A DNA stretch of 64,000 bases from Chromohalobacter canadensis (GTDB lineage Bacteria > Pseudomonadota > Gammaproteobacteria > Pseudomonadales > Halomonadaceae): contig NZ_JAJQJH010000007.1 of assembly GCF_029544075.1 (NCBI RefSeq), positions 62,001 through 126,000 of the forward strand, in the 5' to 3' direction. The translations under genes and the position numbers were made by a program. Of this stretch, positions 1-10,749 are shown piece by piece. Every line of letters begins with the position of its first letter. Position 1 is the first letter of the stretch. The notes under the pieces were generated by a model, which was given only the letters and a program-made list of their open reading frames with translations, did no database searches and had not been told where the DNA came from.

Positions 1-73
1 GCTGGTCAAGGGGTCGCGCAGTGCCGGCATGGAACGCTTGATTGCCGAACTGCGCACGGATGCACCAAGGTGA
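1..73 (+). CDS. murF: UDP-MurNAc-tripeptide:D-Ala-D-Ala ligase, C-terminal end only
   Basis: Only the last 23 codons and the TGA stop are visible, read in the frame starting at base 2; the gene enters from the left edge. The residues LVKGSRSAGMERLI match the conserved C-terminal tail of MurF, the cytoplasmic ligase that adds D-Ala-D-Ala to the UDP-MurNAc tripeptide. Position directly before mraY, nine bases away, is the standard dcw order and supports the call. Nothing can be said about the rest of the protein. Confidence 0.85.
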   Translation, partial: LVKGSRSAGMERLIAELRTDAPR

Positions 74-82
74 ACGCGACTC

Positions 83-1165
83 ATGCTGCTTTTCCTGGCT
101 GACTTATTGGCGAACTTTCAAAGCGCCTTCAACGTTTTCAATTACCTGACCCTGCGCGTGATCCTAGGGACGCTGACCGCTCTCATGCTGTGCCTGTGGT
201 TGGGACCTCAGGTCATCAAGCGTCTGGTCGAACGTCAGATCGGCCAAGCGGTGCGCGACGATGGGCCGCAATCGCATCTTTCCAAGGCCGGTACGCCGAC
301 CATGGGCGGGGCGATGATTCTCATCGCCATCGCCATCAGCACCCTGCTCTGGGGAGACCTGACCAACCACTACGTCTGGTTGGTGTTGGCCGTGACGCTC
401 GGCTTCGGCGCCATCGGTTGGGTCGACGATTACCGCAAGGTTGTGGAGAAAAATCCGCGCGGCTTGCCAGCACGCTGGAAGTACTTCTGGCAATCGGCCA
501 TTGGCCTCGGCGCGGCGGTGGTGCTGTATCTCACGGCGGCCAGTCCCGTTGAGGTCAGCCTGATCGTGCCATTGTTCAAGGATGTCGTGGTACCGCTGGG
601 GCTTTTCTACATCGTCTTGACCTATTTCGTCATCGTGGGCAGCTCCAATGCGGTCAACTTGACCGATGGGCTCGACGGCCTAGCGATCATGCCGACCGTG
701 CTCGTTGCCATGGGGCTGGCCATCTTCGCTTACGCAAGCGGTAACACCGTCTTCGCGCAATACCTGCATATCCCTCTGGTGCCGGGGGCCGGCGAGCTCG
801 CCGTGTTCTGCGGTACCATCGCCGGAGCGGGGCTAGGCTTCCTGTGGTTCAACACCTATCCGGCGCAGGTGTTCATGGGCGATGTCGGGGCGTTGGCCTT
901 AGGTGCCGCGCTCGGGGTGGTGGCCGTCATCGTGCGTCAGGAAATCGTGCTGTTCATCATGGGCGGGGTATTCGTGATGGAAACCGTCTCGGTCATGTTG
1001 CAGGTGGGCTCCTACAAGCTGACGGGGCGACGTATTTTTCGCATGGCACCCCTTCATCATCACTTCGAACTCAAGGGCTGGCCCGAGCCGCGCGTGATCG
1101 TGCGTTTCTGGATTATCACAGTCGTGCTGGTCTTGTTGGGGCTGGCCACGTTGAAGATCCGCTGA
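83..1165 (+). CDS. mraY: phospho-N-acetylmuramoyl-pentapeptide transferase
   Basis: Integral inner-membrane enzyme that transfers phospho-MurNAc-pentapeptide from UDP to undecaprenyl phosphate, making lipid I. The product is 360 residues, the usual family length, with about ten hydrophobic segments. Family motifs seen: the aspartate pair in GWVDDYRK near residue 113, NLTDGLDGL near 192, and the histidine-rich loop MAPLHHHFE near 320. The ATG lies nine bases after murF and murD begins one base after the stop, so it is translated as part of the dcw operon. Identification is secure. Confidence 0.98.
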   Translation: MLLFLADLLANFQSAFNVFNYLTLRVILGTLTALMLCLWLGPQVIKRLVERQIGQAVRDDGPQSHLSKAGTPTMGGAMILIAIAISTLLWGDLTNHYVWLVLAVTLGFGAIGWVDDYRKVVEKNPRGLPARWKYFWQSAIGLGAAVVLYLTAASPVEVSLIVPLFKDVVVPLGLFYIVLTYFVIVGSSNAVNLTDGLDGLAIMPTVLVAMGLAIFAYASGNTVFAQYLHIPLVPGAGELAVFCGTIAGAGLGFLWFNTYPAQVFMGDVGALALGAALGVVAVIVRQEIVLFIMGGVFVMETVSVMLQVGSYKLTGRRIFRMAPLHHHFELKGWPEPRVIVRFWIITVVLVLLGLATLKIR

Positions 1166-1166
1166 C

Positions 1167-2534
1167 ATGGCCAAGGTGCCCCCAGAATATACGTTAATCA
1201 TTGGGTTGGGTGTCTCCGGCCAAGCGATTGCGCGGCATCTGACCCGTCAGGGACTGCCGTTCATGATCGCCGATACGCGCGCGAGGCCCGCAGGCCTGGA
1301 GACTTTTCGCGCGGCCTATCCGGACGTCGAGGTGGTGTGCGGCCCGCTGCAAGCGCTGGATATGCGCGAGGCACGTGAAATCGTGGTTAGCCCTGGGGTT
1401 GATTTGCGCACGCCGGGGCTCGTCGAGTACGTGAATGCTGAGGGTGAAGGCCCACACGTGGTCGGCGAGATCGCGCTTTTCGTGCGTGCGTGTCGCGCGC
1501 CGATAGCTGCGATCACCGGCTCCAATGCTAAATCGACGGTGACCACACTGCTCGGTGAGATGGCACGGGAAGCAGGGCGTCGCGTCGCGGTCGGGGGGAA
1601 TCTCGGTACACCGGCACTCGACTTGCTTGCCGAGGCTCCGGACGCCGAGCTGTTCGTGCTCGAACTCTCAAGCTTCCAGTTGGAAACCACTGCTTGGCTG
1701 AGTGCTGAAACGGCGGCGTTTCTCAATCTTTGCGAGGATCACCTGGACCGTCACGGCGACATGCATGGCTACCGAACGGCGAAGCAGCGTGTCTTTCGCG
1801 GCGCGCGGCATGCCGTCGTCAATGCTGACGATGCCGCTACATGGCCTGATAATGACGTGCGCGAAGTGGCGCGGTTCACCATTCAAGTCCCTTCTGGTGA
1901 TGACTGGGGCATCGCCGAGCATGACGCGGAGTCCTGGCTCGCGCATGGCGATACACCTCTGATGTCGACGCGTAGTGTGCGCATGCCCGGACGGCACAAT
2001 CATGCCAATGCCCTGGCGGCGCTGGCGATGGGGACACAACTGGGGCTGCCGCTGACGGCGATGTCTCGTGTTCTCGAACATTTCCCCGGCTTGCCGCACC
2101 GGGGCGAGCTAATTCTCGAACGCGATGGCGTGCGCTGGATCAATGACTCCAAGGGCACCAATGTGGGCGCGACGTTGGCGGCGATTGATGGGGTCGGGCC
2201 GGTGCTCGAGGGTCGCCTGATTCTACTGGCGGGTGGCGACGGCAAGGGTGCCGACTTCACGCCACTGGTTGAGCCGCTGATGCGCTATGCGCGCGAGGCG
2301 GTGGTCTTCGGGCGCGATGCTCAGCGTCTAGAGCATGTCATGTCCGGGCGCGTTCCGGTTACCCGTGTCGCCGATCTCGACACGGCTATGCAGCGGGCTC
2401 AGGCCATCGCGTGCGCCGGTGATGCCGTCATGCTGTCGCCCGCGTGCGCAAGCCTCGACCAATTTCCTCATTACATGGCGCGCGGTGAGGCCTTTCGACA
2501 GTTCCTGACGCAGGGTGGAGCGACGACATGTTAG
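1167..2534 (+). CDS. murD: UDP-N-acetylmuramoyl-L-alanine:D-glutamate ligase
   Basis: Cytoplasmic ATP-dependent ligase adding D-glutamate to UDP-MurNAc-L-Ala. The 455-residue product has an N-terminal nucleotide-sugar domain (GLGVSG near 13), the ATP-binding loop GSNAKST at 118-124, a central domain with LNLCEDHLDRHG near 190, and the C-terminal domain with ND(S)KGTN near 326. The loop has Ala where the E. coli enzyme has Gly; this is a family-tolerated change rather than an obvious defect. The gene overlaps ftsW by seven bases, so the two are probably translationally coupled. Confidence 0.97.
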   Translation: MAKVPPEYTLIIGLGVSGQAIARHLTRQGLPFMIADTRARPAGLETFRAAYPDVEVVCGPLQALDMREAREIVVSPGVDLRTPGLVEYVNAEGEGPHVVGEIALFVRACRAPIAAITGSNAKSTVTTLLGEMAREAGRRVAVGGNLGTPALDLLAEAPDAELFVLELSSFQLETTAWLSAETAAFLNLCEDHLDRHGDMHGYRTAKQRVFRGARHAVVNADDAATWPDNDVREVARFTIQVPSGDDWGIAEHDAESWLAHGDTPLMSTRSVRMPGRHNHANALAALAMGTQLGLPLTAMSRVLEHFPGLPHRGELILERDGVRWINDSKGTNVGATLAAIDGVGPVLEGRLILLAGGDGKGADFTPLVEPLMRYAREAVVFGRDAQRLEHVMSGRVPVTRVADLDTAMQRAQAIACAGDAVMLSPACASLDQFPHYMARGEAFRQFLTQGGATTC

Positions 2535-3712
2535 CGCGTTGGGAAAAACGGCTTTCTACCCAAGGGCAGGCGACCGATGGGTGGTTGCTGCTGGCGACAT
2601 TCTCATTGTTGTTGGTGGGCTGGATAATGGTGACCTCGGCGTCGTCTGAGATCGCGACCAGCCTCACCGGTAACCCTTATTACTTCAGTATTCGCCATGG
2701 CGTGTTCGTGCTTTTTTCGGTCGTGCTCGGGCTCGTGGCGCTGTGTATACCGCTCGAGCGCTGGCGTTCCTGGGGGCCGGGCTTGCTGTTGTTGGGTATC
2801 GTGCTTCTCATCGCGGTGCTGATCATCGGTGACGAAGTCAATGGCAGCAAGCGTTGGATCCCTTTGGGCTTTGCCAATATCCAGGCCTCGGAAGTGGCCA
2901 AGTTTTGCCTGATCGTTTACTTCGCCGATTATTTGCAACGTTATCTACCCGAAGTGCGTCGTGATTGGGGCGCCTTCTTGCGCCCGTTCGTAGTGCTTGG
3001 GGTGTACGTGGCGCTGTTGATATTCGAGCCGGATTACGGAGCCGTCGTGGTGATCGGCAGTTGCATGATGGGCATGCTATTGATGTCGGGAGCGCCATTG
3101 GGACGCTTCGGTTTCATCATGATCGTAGTTGTGGTCGCCGGTGGCTGGCTGGCCGTGGCCGAGCCCTATCGCCTGGAGCGCATTACCAGTTTTGCTAATC
3201 CCTGGGCCGATCAGTACTCCAGTGGCTATCAGTTGACACAAGCATTGATCGCCTTTGGGCGTGGGCACTGGTTGGGCCTCGGGCTAGGAAATAGTGTCCA
3301 GAAGTTGTTTTATCTGCCTGAGGCGCACACCGATTTCGTGTTCGCGGTCCTGGCCGAAGAGTTAGGCCTTGTTGGCGCCGTCGCCGTCGTCTGTTTGTTC
3401 GCGCTGCTCATCTTTCGCGGGCTTCGCATAGGGCGCAAGGCCGAATTGCGTGGCTGGGCCTTTTCCGCTTACCTGTGCTACGGCATTTCATTGGTGTTCG
3501 GGGCACAGGCGTTCATCAATATCGCCGTCAGTACGGGCATGCTGCCCACTAAAGGGTTGACCTTACCGCTATTGAGCTATGGGGGCTCCAGCTTGGCAGT
3601 CAGCAGTGTCATGGTCGCCTTGTTGCTGCGCGTCGATGCCGAAATGCGGGCCAAGACGCGTGCCACTCAGGCGGCACGCCAAGCCAAGAAGCAAGAACGA
3701 GGAGAGCGCTAG
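2528..3712 (+). CDS. ftsW: SEDS-family peptidoglycan glycosyltransferase/division protein FtsW
   Basis: Polytopic inner-membrane protein of the SEDS family that polymerises septal peptidoglycan with its partner penicillin-binding protein. At 394 residues it carries about ten hydrophobic segments and the family signatures EPDYGA near 163, FVFAVLAEELG near 272 and the C-terminal LPLLSYGGSS near 340. A short basic tail (TRATQAARQAKKQ) follows. RodA is the main alternative, but the place between murD and murG identifies FtsW. Its stop shares its last base with the GTG of murG. Confidence 0.97.
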   Translation: MLARWEKRLSTQGQATDGWLLLATFSLLLVGWIMVTSASSEIATSLTGNPYYFSIRHGVFVLFSVVLGLVALCIPLERWRSWGPGLLLLGIVLLIAVLIIGDEVNGSKRWIPLGFANIQASEVAKFCLIVYFADYLQRYLPEVRRDWGAFLRPFVVLGVYVALLIFEPDYGAVVVIGSCMMGMLLMSGAPLGRFGFIMIVVVVAGGWLAVAEPYRLERITSFANPWADQYSSGYQLTQALIAFGRGHWLGLGLGNSVQKLFYLPEAHTDFVFAVLAEELGLVGAVAVVCLFALLIFRGLRIGRKAELRGWAFSAYLCYGISLVFGAQAFINIAVSTGMLPTKGLTLPLLSYGGSSLAVSSVMVALLLRVDAEMRAKTRATQAARQAKKQERGER

Positions 3713-4803
3713 TGCCTCATCAGCAAGTCTCCCGTGTTCTGATCATGGCCGGCGGGACCGGCGGTCATGTGGTGCCCGCGCTATCGCTGGCCAAGGCGCT
3801 GCGTGAACGCGGTGTCGTGGTGGAGTGGCTGGGCAGCCCCCGGGGAATTGAAAACCAACTGGTACCGGCGGCGGAGATTACCTTACACCGCGTGCAGGTG
3901 TCCGGCCTGCGCGGCAACGGGATCGCCGGGTGGCTATTGGCCCCATGGCGTCTAGCCAAAGCCATCTGGCAGGCACGCCAGGTGATTGCCACATTCGATC
4001 CGCAACTAGTAGTCGGGTTGGGCGGCTTCGCCAGCGGCCCCGGTGGGCTGGCCGCCTGGTTGATGCGGCGGCGCTTGATCATTCATGAACAAAACGCCTT
4101 GGCTGGAATGACCAATCGCTATCTAGCGCGTTTGGCGGATCGCGTCTATGCCGCATTTCCGGGTGCGTTCGGCGAGCGCCAGTCCGATGTAGAGGTAGTG
4201 GGAAATCCCGTACGCTATGATATCGCCACGCTGGGCGAGACACCGCGTGCTGTCGAGACGCTTCGTGTGCGCCCTTTGCGATTGCTGGTACTGGGTGGCT
4301 CATTGGGCGCGCAGGCACTGAATGTCAATGTACCCCGTGCCGTGGCGCAGTTGCCAGAGGCTCGTCGTCCCGAAGTGCGTCACCAAGCGGGACGCGACAA
4401 GGAAACCACGACGCAAGCGGAATACACCGAGCTGGAGGTCAGCGCCGAGGTCAGTGCCTTCATCGACGATATGGCAGCTGCCTATGATTGGGCGGACTTG
4501 ATTGTCTGTCGTGCTGGCGCTTTGACGATCGCCGAGCTCGCTGCGGCGGCCAAGCCCTCGGTACTTGTGCCGTTTCCGCATGCCGTCGATGATCATCAAA
4601 CACTCAACGCGCGGCAATTGGTCGATGCCGGAGCCGCGCGTTTGATGCCGCAGGAAAAACTGTCGGCGGCGAGTCTCGCCGAGACGTTGGCGGCACTTCT
4701 CGAACCCGAGACCTTGGCCACCATGGCGGTCGCGGCACGCTCCGAGGCGCGTTTGGAAGCGGTCGAGCGCCTGGTGGCGGGGTGCATGGAGGCAAAACAT
4801 TGA
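3712..4803 (+). CDS. murG: UDP-GlcNAc:undecaprenyl-PP-MurNAc-pentapeptide GlcNAc transferase
   Basis: Peripheral membrane glycosyltransferase that adds GlcNAc to lipid I, giving lipid II. The 363-residue product starts at a GTG sharing one base with the ftsW stop. It shows the GT28 N-terminal loop GGTGGHV near 15, HEQNALAG near 124, [11 protein letters not shown] near 194 and the UDP-GlcNAc site region [13 protein letters not shown] near 285. The tail overlaps the start region of murC, consistent with coupled translation inside the dcw operon. Confidence 0.97.
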   Translation: MPHQQVSRVLIMAGGTGGHVVPALSLAKALRERGVVVEWLGSPRGIENQLVPAAEITLHRVQVSGLRGNGIAGWLLAPWRLAKAIWQARQVIATFDPQLVVGLGGFASGPGGLAAWLMRRRLIIHEQNALAGMTNRYLARLADRVYAAFPGAFGERQSDVEVVGNPVRYDIATLGETPRAVETLRVRPLRLLVLGGSLGAQALNVNVPRAVAQLPEARRPEVRHQAGRDKETTTQAEYTELEVSAEVSAFIDDMAAAYDWADLIVCRAGALTIAELAAAAKPSVLVPFPHAVDDHQTLNARQLVDAGAARLMPQEKLSAASLAETLAALLEPETLATMAVAARSEARLEAVERLVAGCMEAKH

Positions 4804-6266
4804 TAGCGAATAACGTTTCCGCTCCAACTCGCCCGAACCGCACCGGGTTGGGCATGCGCCGCATTCACAATATCCATTTCGTGGGCATCGGCGGTGCCGG
4901 CATGTGCGGGATCGCAGAAGTGCTGGCCAATCAGGGCTATATGGTCAGCGGCAGCGATCTGCGTGAGTCGCCCGTCACGCAGCATCTCCGTGATTGCGGC
5001 ATTCGCGTGTGCATCGGGCACGTCGATGAGCATGCCCAGGGTGCCGATGTTCTGGTCGTCTCCACGGCAGTCGACACCGAGAATCCGGAGATTCGCTGGG
5101 CGCGTGAGCATCGCATTCCCATCGTTCGGCGTGCGGAAATGCTTGCCGAGTTGATGCGTTTTCGCCATGGCATCGCGGTGGCGGGAACGCATGGCAAGAC
5201 CACCACGACCAGCCTGACGTCGACGCTCCTCGGCGAGGGCGGGCTCGATCCGACCTTTGTGATCGGCGGCAAGCTGACCAGTGCCGGCGCCAACGCACGC
5301 TTGGGCGAGGGCGATTACCTGGTGGCCGAGGCCGACGAGTCGGATGCCTCGTTCCTGCACTTGCAACCCATGGTTTCGGTCGTTACCAATATCGATGCCG
5401 ACCATATGGCGACCTACGGGGGCGACTTCACACGGCTCAAGGATACCTTTCTGGAATTCTTGCATAATCTGCCTTTCTACGGGCTGGCGGTTCTGTGCCT
5501 CGACGATGACAACGTGCGTGGTTTGATTCCGCGCATCCAGCGTCAATTCGTCACCTACGGTTTCGCCGAGGATGCCGACTACCGGTTGTGCGATTTCGTC
5601 CAGCGCGGTGGCGTAGTGCATTTTACTGCCGAGCGCCCGCCAGGCATGGCGCCGCTCGAGATCCAGTTGGGCATGCCGGGGCGTCATAATGCCCTCAATG
5701 CGCTGGCGGCGATCGCCGTGGCCAGCGATGCGGGAGTCGAAGACGCGGCCATCCAGCGCGGTCTGGCGCACTTCGCCGGCGTGGGGCGGCGTTTCCAGGT
5801 GCATGGGCAATTCCCGGCGCCGGCTGCTGAAGGCGAGGTCATGCTGGTCGACGATTACGGCCATCATCCGCGTGAGGTGGAAATGGTCATCGACGCGGTG
5901 CGCGCGGGTTGGCCCGAGCGTCGCTTGGTCATGCTGTACCAGCCGCATCGCTATTCGCGTACGCGAGATCTGTACGAAGATTTCGTGCGTGTACTCTCGG
6001 GCGTGGATACGCTGTTGCTGCTGGATGTCTACAGCGCCGGGGAGGCCTCGATTCCGGGGGCGGAGGGCCGGACTTTGGCTGGGTCGATTCGTCAACGTGG
6101 CCAGGTCGATCCGCTATTCGTCGAAAACAAGCAAGAGCTACCGGCGTTGTTGTCACGCGTGCTGCGCCCCGACGATATCCTGATTACCCAGGGCGCCGGT
6201 GACATCGGTGGGATCTCATTGCGTCTGGCCGGTTGTCGGTTACATCTGGATGGAATGGAATTATGA
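4782..6266 (+). CDS. murC: UDP-N-acetylmuramate:L-alanine ligase
   Basis: Cytoplasmic ligase that starts the peptide stem by adding L-alanine to UDP-MurNAc. Motifs: [17 protein letters not shown] near 30, the ATP loop GTHGKTTTT near 137, and DDYGHHPRE near 363. The longest frame (494 residues) begins at 4782, but a TTG at 4800 overlapping the murG stop, or the ATG at 4854 (MRRIHNIHF), could equally be the start; the last aligns with the conserved core. The stop overlaps the ddlB ATG as ATGA, so ddlB is likely coupled to it. Confidence 0.96.
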   Translation: MHGGKTLIANNVSAPTRPNRTGLGMRRIHNIHFVGIGGAGMCGIAEVLANQGYMVSGSDLRESPVTQHLRDCGIRVCIGHVDEHAQGADVLVVSTAVDTENPEIRWAREHRIPIVRRAEMLAELMRFRHGIAVAGTHGKTTTTSLTSTLLGEGGLDPTFVIGGKLTSAGANARLGEGDYLVAEADESDASFLHLQPMVSVVTNIDADHMATYGGDFTRLKDTFLEFLHNLPFYGLAVLCLDDDNVRGLIPRIQRQFVTYGFAEDADYRLCDFVQRGGVVHFTAERPPGMAPLEIQLGMPGRHNALNALAAIAVASDAGVEDAAIQRGLAHFAGVGRRFQVHGQFPAPAAEGEVMLVDDYGHHPREVEMVIDAVRAGWPERRLVMLYQPHRYSRTRDLYEDFVRVLSGVDTLLLLDVYSAGEASIPGAEGRTLAGSIRQRGQVDPLFVENKQELPALLSRVLRPDDILITQGAGDIGGISLRLAGCRLHLDGMEL

Positions 6267-7207
6267 ATGACAGCGTGACGAACGAAGGCGTGAAGCGCCC
6301 GCACCAGGGGCGCGTCGTCGTCGTATACGGTGGCCGTTCTGCCGAACGTGAAGTGTCGCTGCTCAGTGGCCACGCGATCCTGGCATCGCTCAAGCGTAGC
6401 GGTGTCGACGCCCATGGGTTCGATTTCGCCGGTGGAGGGTTGAGTGGACTAGAAGCGCTGGCGCCGGAATGTGTCTTCATCGCCATGCACGGCCGGGACG
6501 GCGAGGATGGCTCTTTACAGGGTGCCCTGGAATTACTGGACATCCCCTATACGGGCAGCGGTGTGCTGGCCTCTGCGCTGGGTATGGACAAGGAACGCAC
6601 CAAACAGTTCTGGCGTGCCCATGGCCTACCCACGCCTGAAAGCGTCATGCTGGAAGGTGCGGTGGATTGGGATGCAGTCATTGAGACCCTCGGATTGCCC
6701 TTGATTGTTAAACCGGTGCATGAAGGCTCGACCATCGGGATCAGCATCGTCGATACACGGGAAGAGTTGATCGCGGCGCATGCTGAGGCGGCACGCTTCG
6801 ATAACGCCATCATGGCCGAACGTTTCGTGCAGGGCGAGGAATATACCGTGTCGCTGCTTGGCGACGAGGTGCTGCCGGCGATTCGCGTCGAGGTGCCTAG
6901 TGGCTTCTATGATTACGAGGCCAAGTATCATTCCGACACCACGCGTTATCTATTGCCGTGTGGTCTCGAGGCCGCCGATGAACGGACGCTGGGCGAGCTG
7001 TGCCACCGCGCATTCGAGGTGATCGGCGGCAGTGGCTGGGGGCGTGTCGATGTTATGCGCGATGCGCAGGGATGCTTCTGGCTACTCGAAATCAACACGG
7101 TACCGGGCATGACCGATCATAGCCTGGTGCCGCAAGCGGCGGCGCATGCTGGTCTCGACTTCGATGCGCTGGTGTTGCGGATTCTCGACACCACGACCGG
7201 CGAGTGA
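6263..7207 (+). CDS. ddlB: D-alanine:D-alanine ligase
   Basis: ATP-grasp ligase that joins two D-alanines for the MurF substrate. I chose the ATG at 6263 because it overlaps the murC stop in an ATGA arrangement; a longer frame from 6233 exists. The product is then 314 residues. Motifs include [17 protein letters not shown] near 15, [12 protein letters not shown] near 75, the ATP-grasp region [15 protein letters not shown] near 148 and [14 protein letters not shown] near 274. Location between murC and ftsQ points to the DdlB rather than the DdlA form. Confidence 0.96.
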   Translation: MNDSVTNEGVKRPHQGRVVVVYGGRSAEREVSLLSGHAILASLKRSGVDAHGFDFAGGGLSGLEALAPECVFIAMHGRDGEDGSLQGALELLDIPYTGSGVLASALGMDKERTKQFWRAHGLPTPESVMLEGAVDWDAVIETLGLPLIVKPVHEGSTIGISIVDTREELIAAHAEAARFDNAIMAERFVQGEEYTVSLLGDEVLPAIRVEVPSGFYDYEAKYHSDTTRYLLPCGLEAADERTLGELCHRAFEVIGGSGWGRVDVMRDAQGCFWLLEINTVPGMTDHSLVPQAAAHAGLDFDALVLRILDTTTGE

Positions 7208-7214
7208 CACGAGA

Positions 7215-7937
7215 ATGAAGGAGGCCGGTTTGCGCGGTGCCTTGTTAGGCTTGATCTTGTTGGCCGTTTTGCTTGGCGCGGGCGGGCGTACATTATGGCT
7301 GTGGCTCGACCGGCCCATCGAGCGAGTCTCCATCGGCGGCGATCTGCACTACGTCTCGGCGACCTACTTGCAGCGCAATCTCGCCCCCTTGGTCAGCGGT
7401 GAAACCTGGTTATCCATTGATCTCGACCAAGTACGTGACAAGGCTCGCGATATCGACTGGCTGTCGGAGGTAAAAGTCTCGCGAGAATGGCCGGATGCCT
7501 TACGCTTCGAGCTTTTCGAACAAGTACCGGTCGCACACTGGAACGATGACAAGCTGCTCAATACGCATGGCGAGCCTTTTTCACCGGGGCCGGTCGATGA
7601 CTTCGATAAACCTTTGCCGGATCTAGCGGGCCCCGAGGGTAGTGGGCCTGAAGTATTGGCATACCTTGACTCGTTACTACGCCGTCTGGAGACCTTGGAC
7701 TTGCGTGTGACTCAATTACGGTTGGAGGACCGTGGCGCTTGGCGCTTTCAGGTGAATGATAGTGTGTGGGTTATCCTGGGGCGTACCGATCTCGAATCTC
7801 GTCTGGCGCGTTTTACGGCGGCCTGGCAACGACAATTGGGGACGCAGGCGTCGCAAATTCGCTACATCGATTTACGCTACCCCAATGGTGTTTCCGTTGC
7901 TTGGCATGGACAGACAGAAATAGATGCGACAGAGTAA
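7215..7937 (+). CDS. ftsQ: cell division protein FtsQ
   Basis: Bitopic division protein that links the early ring to the septal synthase through FtsB and FtsL. Starting at the ATG at 7215 gives 240 residues: a short cytoplasmic tail, one transmembrane helix at about 7-27, then a POTRA-type region (RVSIGGDLHYVSATYLQ near 40) and the beta domain. The frame runs open upstream to 7146 inside ddlB, but that extension has no membrane-protein character. It is somewhat shorter than the 276-residue E. coli protein. It starts seven bases after ddlB. Confidence 0.93.
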   Translation: MKEAGLRGALLGLILLAVLLGAGGRTLWLWLDRPIERVSIGGDLHYVSATYLQRNLAPLVSGETWLSIDLDQVRDKARDIDWLSEVKVSREWPDALRFELFEQVPVAHWNDDKLLNTHGEPFSPGPVDDFDKPLPDLAGPEGSGPEVLAYLDSLLRRLETLDLRVTQLRLEDRGAWRFQVNDSVWVILGRTDLESRLARFTAAWQRQLGTQASQIRYIDLRYPNGVSVAWHGQTEIDATE

Positions 7938-8064
7938 CGGCGCAGTTGCCTTTTTCGGCGCCAGGCCACGAAATCCGGGCGACGGGGGTTTCCCTTTTTG
8001 AAAAAATCACCGTATTCTGAGGCCGGTTTCATTTGTTGGGTGGTGATGTAAAGTCACATGTTCC

Positions 8065-8070
8065 TATAAT
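8065..8070 (+). promoter_or_regulatory. candidate -10 element upstream of ftsA
   Basis: A perfect TATAAT lies 69 bases before the ftsA ATG in the 201-base gap after ftsQ, the longest gap in this gene cluster. No good -35 is visible at 16-18 bases; the best is TGGTGA at 8041-8046 with an 18-base spacer. This could supply extra ftsA-ftsZ transcription independent of the upstream operon. Confidence 0.4.
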
Positions 8071-8138
8071 TGGCCCAGCGCGTTTTTATAGATCAATGAA
8101 TTTCAAACCCAGTGCAGTTCGAGGAGTGACCCCGACCT

Positions 8139-9410
8139 ATGGCAGGACAATCCAATGCTTCCAACATGGTGGTCGGGCTGGATATCGGAACGTCCAAGGT
8201 AGTGGCTATCGTCGGCCAGCCTTCCGATGATGGAAGCATCGAGATCGCAGGTATCGGTTCGCACCCCTCGCGCGGTATGAAAAAAGGGGTCGTCATCAAT
8301 ATCGAGTCGACCGTGCAGTCGATCCAGCGTGCCGTCGAGGAAGCTGAGTTGATGGCGGGTTGCGATATTCACTCGGTGTATGTTGGCGTGGCGGGGAGTC
8401 ATATCAGCTCGATGAATTCCGACGGTGTCGTGGCTATCAAGGAGCGGGAAGTGACGCCCTCGGATATCGATCGTGTCATCGACTCGGCCCGCGCACGTGC
8501 TATTTCCGAAGGACAGCGCATTCTGCACGTGTTGCCCCAAGAATTCGCGATCGACAACCAGGAAGGGATCCGTGAGCCCATGGGGATGTCGGGTGTGCGT
8601 CTCGAGGCGCGGGTTCACTTGGTCACGGCGGCATTGAATGCTGTGCAGAACATCGAAAAATGCGTGCGTCGCTGCGGTCTAGAAGTCGATGACATCATAC
8701 TGGAACAGTTAGCCTCCAGTTATGCGGTATTGACGGAGGACGAACGCGAGCTGGGTGTGTGTATGGTGGATATTGGCGGCGGCACCACCGATATCGCCGT
8801 GTTTACCGAAGGGGCCATACGCCATACGGCAGTGATCCCCATCGCGGGTGACCAGGTGACCAATGACATCGCCATGGCATTGCGCACGCCAACGCAGTAC
8901 GCGGAAGATATCAAGGTCAAATACGCTTGTGCGCTGACCCAGCTTGCAAGCAGCGACGAAATGATCAAGGTTCCCAGCGTGGGAGACAGACCGGCACGTG
9001 ATCTTTCTCGCCAGGCGTTGGCCGAAGTGGTCGAACCGCGCTATGAAGAATTGTTTACATTGGTACGCGAAGAATTGCGGCGTAGCGGCTACGAAGACCT
9101 CGTGGCGGCCGGTGTGGTGTTAACCGGCGGTACGTCGCGCATGGAGGGTGTCGTCGAGCTGGCCGAAGAAATCTTTCACATGCCCGTGCGCATTGCTTAC
9201 CCCCAAAACGTTCGCGGTCTCGCCGATGTCGTTCGTAACCCGATTTATTCGACGGGAGTGGGTTTGCTACTCTACGGTATGAATGATGCCAAACGTAATG
9301 CCGTCGTGTCGGCTCAGCCCCGTAGAGAAGAGGCTCATACCCGACGTGGACAAAGGCAGGAGCGCTCGGGGTTGGAAAGGATCAAAGGTTGGTTTAAAGG
9401 AAATTTCTGA
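8139..9410 (+). CDS. ftsA: cell division protein FtsA
   Basis: Actin-like ATPase that tethers FtsZ filaments to the inner membrane. The 423-residue product has the phosphate-1 motif VVGLDIGTSKV near 11, the 1C region, the phosphate-2 motif CMVDIGGGTTDIAVF near 207 and the adenosine motif VVLTGGTSRMEGV near 327. It ends in a basic, amphipathic tail (GLERIKGWFKGNF) that is the expected membrane-binding helix. It is followed 38 bases later by ftsZ, as in most gammaproteobacteria. Confidence 0.97.
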   Translation: MAGQSNASNMVVGLDIGTSKVVAIVGQPSDDGSIEIAGIGSHPSRGMKKGVVINIESTVQSIQRAVEEAELMAGCDIHSVYVGVAGSHISSMNSDGVVAIKEREVTPSDIDRVIDSARARAISEGQRILHVLPQEFAIDNQEGIREPMGMSGVRLEARVHLVTAALNAVQNIEKCVRRCGLEVDDIILEQLASSYAVLTEDERELGVCMVDIGGGTTDIAVFTEGAIRHTAVIPIAGDQVTNDIAMALRTPTQYAEDIKVKYACALTQLASSDEMIKVPSVGDRPARDLSRQALAEVVEPRYEELFTLVREELRRSGYEDLVAAGVVLTGGTSRMEGVVELAEEIFHMPVRIAYPQNVRGLADVVRNPIYSTGVGLLLYGMNDAKRNAVVSAQPRREEAHTRRGQRQERSGLERIKGWFKGNF

Positions 9411-9448
9411 GAGGGCCGTACAAGTAGCGGTCACAGGAGACGGGGCTT

Positions 9449-10633
9449 ATGTTCGAACTGGTAGATAACGCACCTTCTAGCAGCGCGGTTATCAAGGTGA
9501 TTGGCGTCGGTGGTGGCGGTGGTAATGCCGTTAACCACATGGTCGAGAGCAATATCGAAGGCGTCGAGTTCATCTGTGCCAATACCGACGCTCAGGCGCT
9601 AAAACGCGTCGCTGCCAAGACCGTTCTTCAGCTCGGCAGCGAGATCACCAAGGGGCTGGGGGCTGGAGCCAGTCCCGAGGTCGGTCGTCAAGCGGCGACG
9701 GAAGACCGTGAACGGATTGCTGAGCTGCTGCAAGGCGCCGACATGGTGTTTATCACGGCCGGCATGGGTGGTGGTACTGGTACCGGTGGCGCGCCTATCG
9801 TGGCACAGGTCGCCAAAGAGTTGGGTATCCTGACCGTGGCGGTAGTGACGCGTCCGTTCCCCTTCGAGGGGCCCAAGCGCATGCGGGCCGCCGAAGAGGG
9901 CATGGAAGCGCTGTCCGAGTATGTCGATTCGCTGATCACCATCCCCAATGAGAAGCTGCTCGCGGTGCTTGGCAAGAACGCGAGCCTGCTATCGGCATTC
10001 AGTGCCGCCAATGATGTCCTGCTGGGTGCGGTCCAGGGGATCGCTGAGCTGATTACCAGTCCTGGCATCATCAACGTCGACTTTGCTGACGTGCGAACCG
10101 TGATGTCTGAGATGGGCATGGCGATGATGGGGACCGGTGCGGCCACTGGCGAAAATCGTGCACGTGAAGCCGCTGAAAAGGCCATCCGCAGCCCCTTGCT
10201 GGAAGACATCGACCTTCATGGCGCGCGCGGCATCCTGGTCAACATCACGGCAGGGCCGGACCTTTCCATCGGCGAATTCAACGATGTGGGGGCTACCGTA
10301 CAGGAATTCGCTTCCCAGGACGCGACGATCGTGGTCGGGACGTCCATCGATATGGAGCTGTCCGACGAGTTGCGCGTCACAGTGGTGGCAGCGGGCCTCG
10401 AGGGCCTCAAGGAAAAGGCGACAGTCGCCACACCGCAGCGCGAGACGGTTGCGGCAGCACGCAGTGCCGAATCGCCCGATTATCGTAAGCTGCAGCAGCC
10501 AACGGTCATGCGTCAGCAGGCTGCCAAGGAGCAGGATGAGTCGGCTAAGTCCCGGCAGGAGTCTCGGCGTAAGTCGCAAGAGCTAGACGACTACCTGGAT
10601 ATCCCGGCGTTCTTGCGCCGTCAGGCTGATTGA
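9449..10633 (+). CDS. ftsZ: cell division protein FtsZ
   Basis: Tubulin-like GTPase that forms the division ring. The 394-residue product shows [13 protein letters not shown] near 22, the tubulin signature [10 protein letters not shown] near 109, and [11 protein letters not shown] near 209. A glutamine- and charge-rich linker leads to the C-terminal peptide [14 protein letters not shown], the docking site for FtsA and ZipA. It is the last gene of the dcw block; the 116-base gap that follows carries a promoter-like sequence for lpxC. Confidence 0.98.
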   Translation: MFELVDNAPSSSAVIKVIGVGGGGGNAVNHMVESNIEGVEFICANTDAQALKRVAAKTVLQLGSEITKGLGAGASPEVGRQAATEDRERIAELLQGADMVFITAGMGGGTGTGGAPIVAQVAKELGILTVAVVTRPFPFEGPKRMRAAEEGMEALSEYVDSLITIPNEKLLAVLGKNASLLSAFSAANDVLLGAVQGIAELITSPGIINVDFADVRTVMSEMGMAMMGTGAATGENRAREAAEKAIRSPLLEDIDLHGARGILVNITAGPDLSIGEFNDVGATVQEFASQDATIVVGTSIDMELSDELRVTVVAAGLEGLKEKATVATPQRETVAAARSAESPDYRKLQQPTVMRQQAAKEQDESAKSRQESRRKSQELDDYLDIPAFLRRQAD

Positions 10634-10679
10634 TCGGACGACATGCTGGGCGCAATAGGCGTGGCCAGGCGACATTTTT

Positions 10680-10708
10680 TTGTTGAAACGGCCGTTCGGT
10701 GTTATAGT
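10680..10708 (+). promoter_or_regulatory. probable promoter of lpxC
   Basis: TTGTTG at 10680-10685 and TATAGT at 10703-10708 are separated by 17 bases, a reasonable sigma-70 arrangement, in the AT-rich part of the ftsZ-lpxC gap and 42 bases before the lpxC ATG. It would let lpxC be transcribed apart from the division genes. Confidence 0.5.
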
Positions 10709-10749
10709 GAACAGCGTTTCATAACGATTTCCAAGCTTGGCTTACGCCC

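Noticed and set aside
4596-6095. 499-residue minus-strand frame opposite murG-murC
   Set aside because: Shadow of conserved murC/murG coding; composition is His/Arg/Gln-rich and matches no family.
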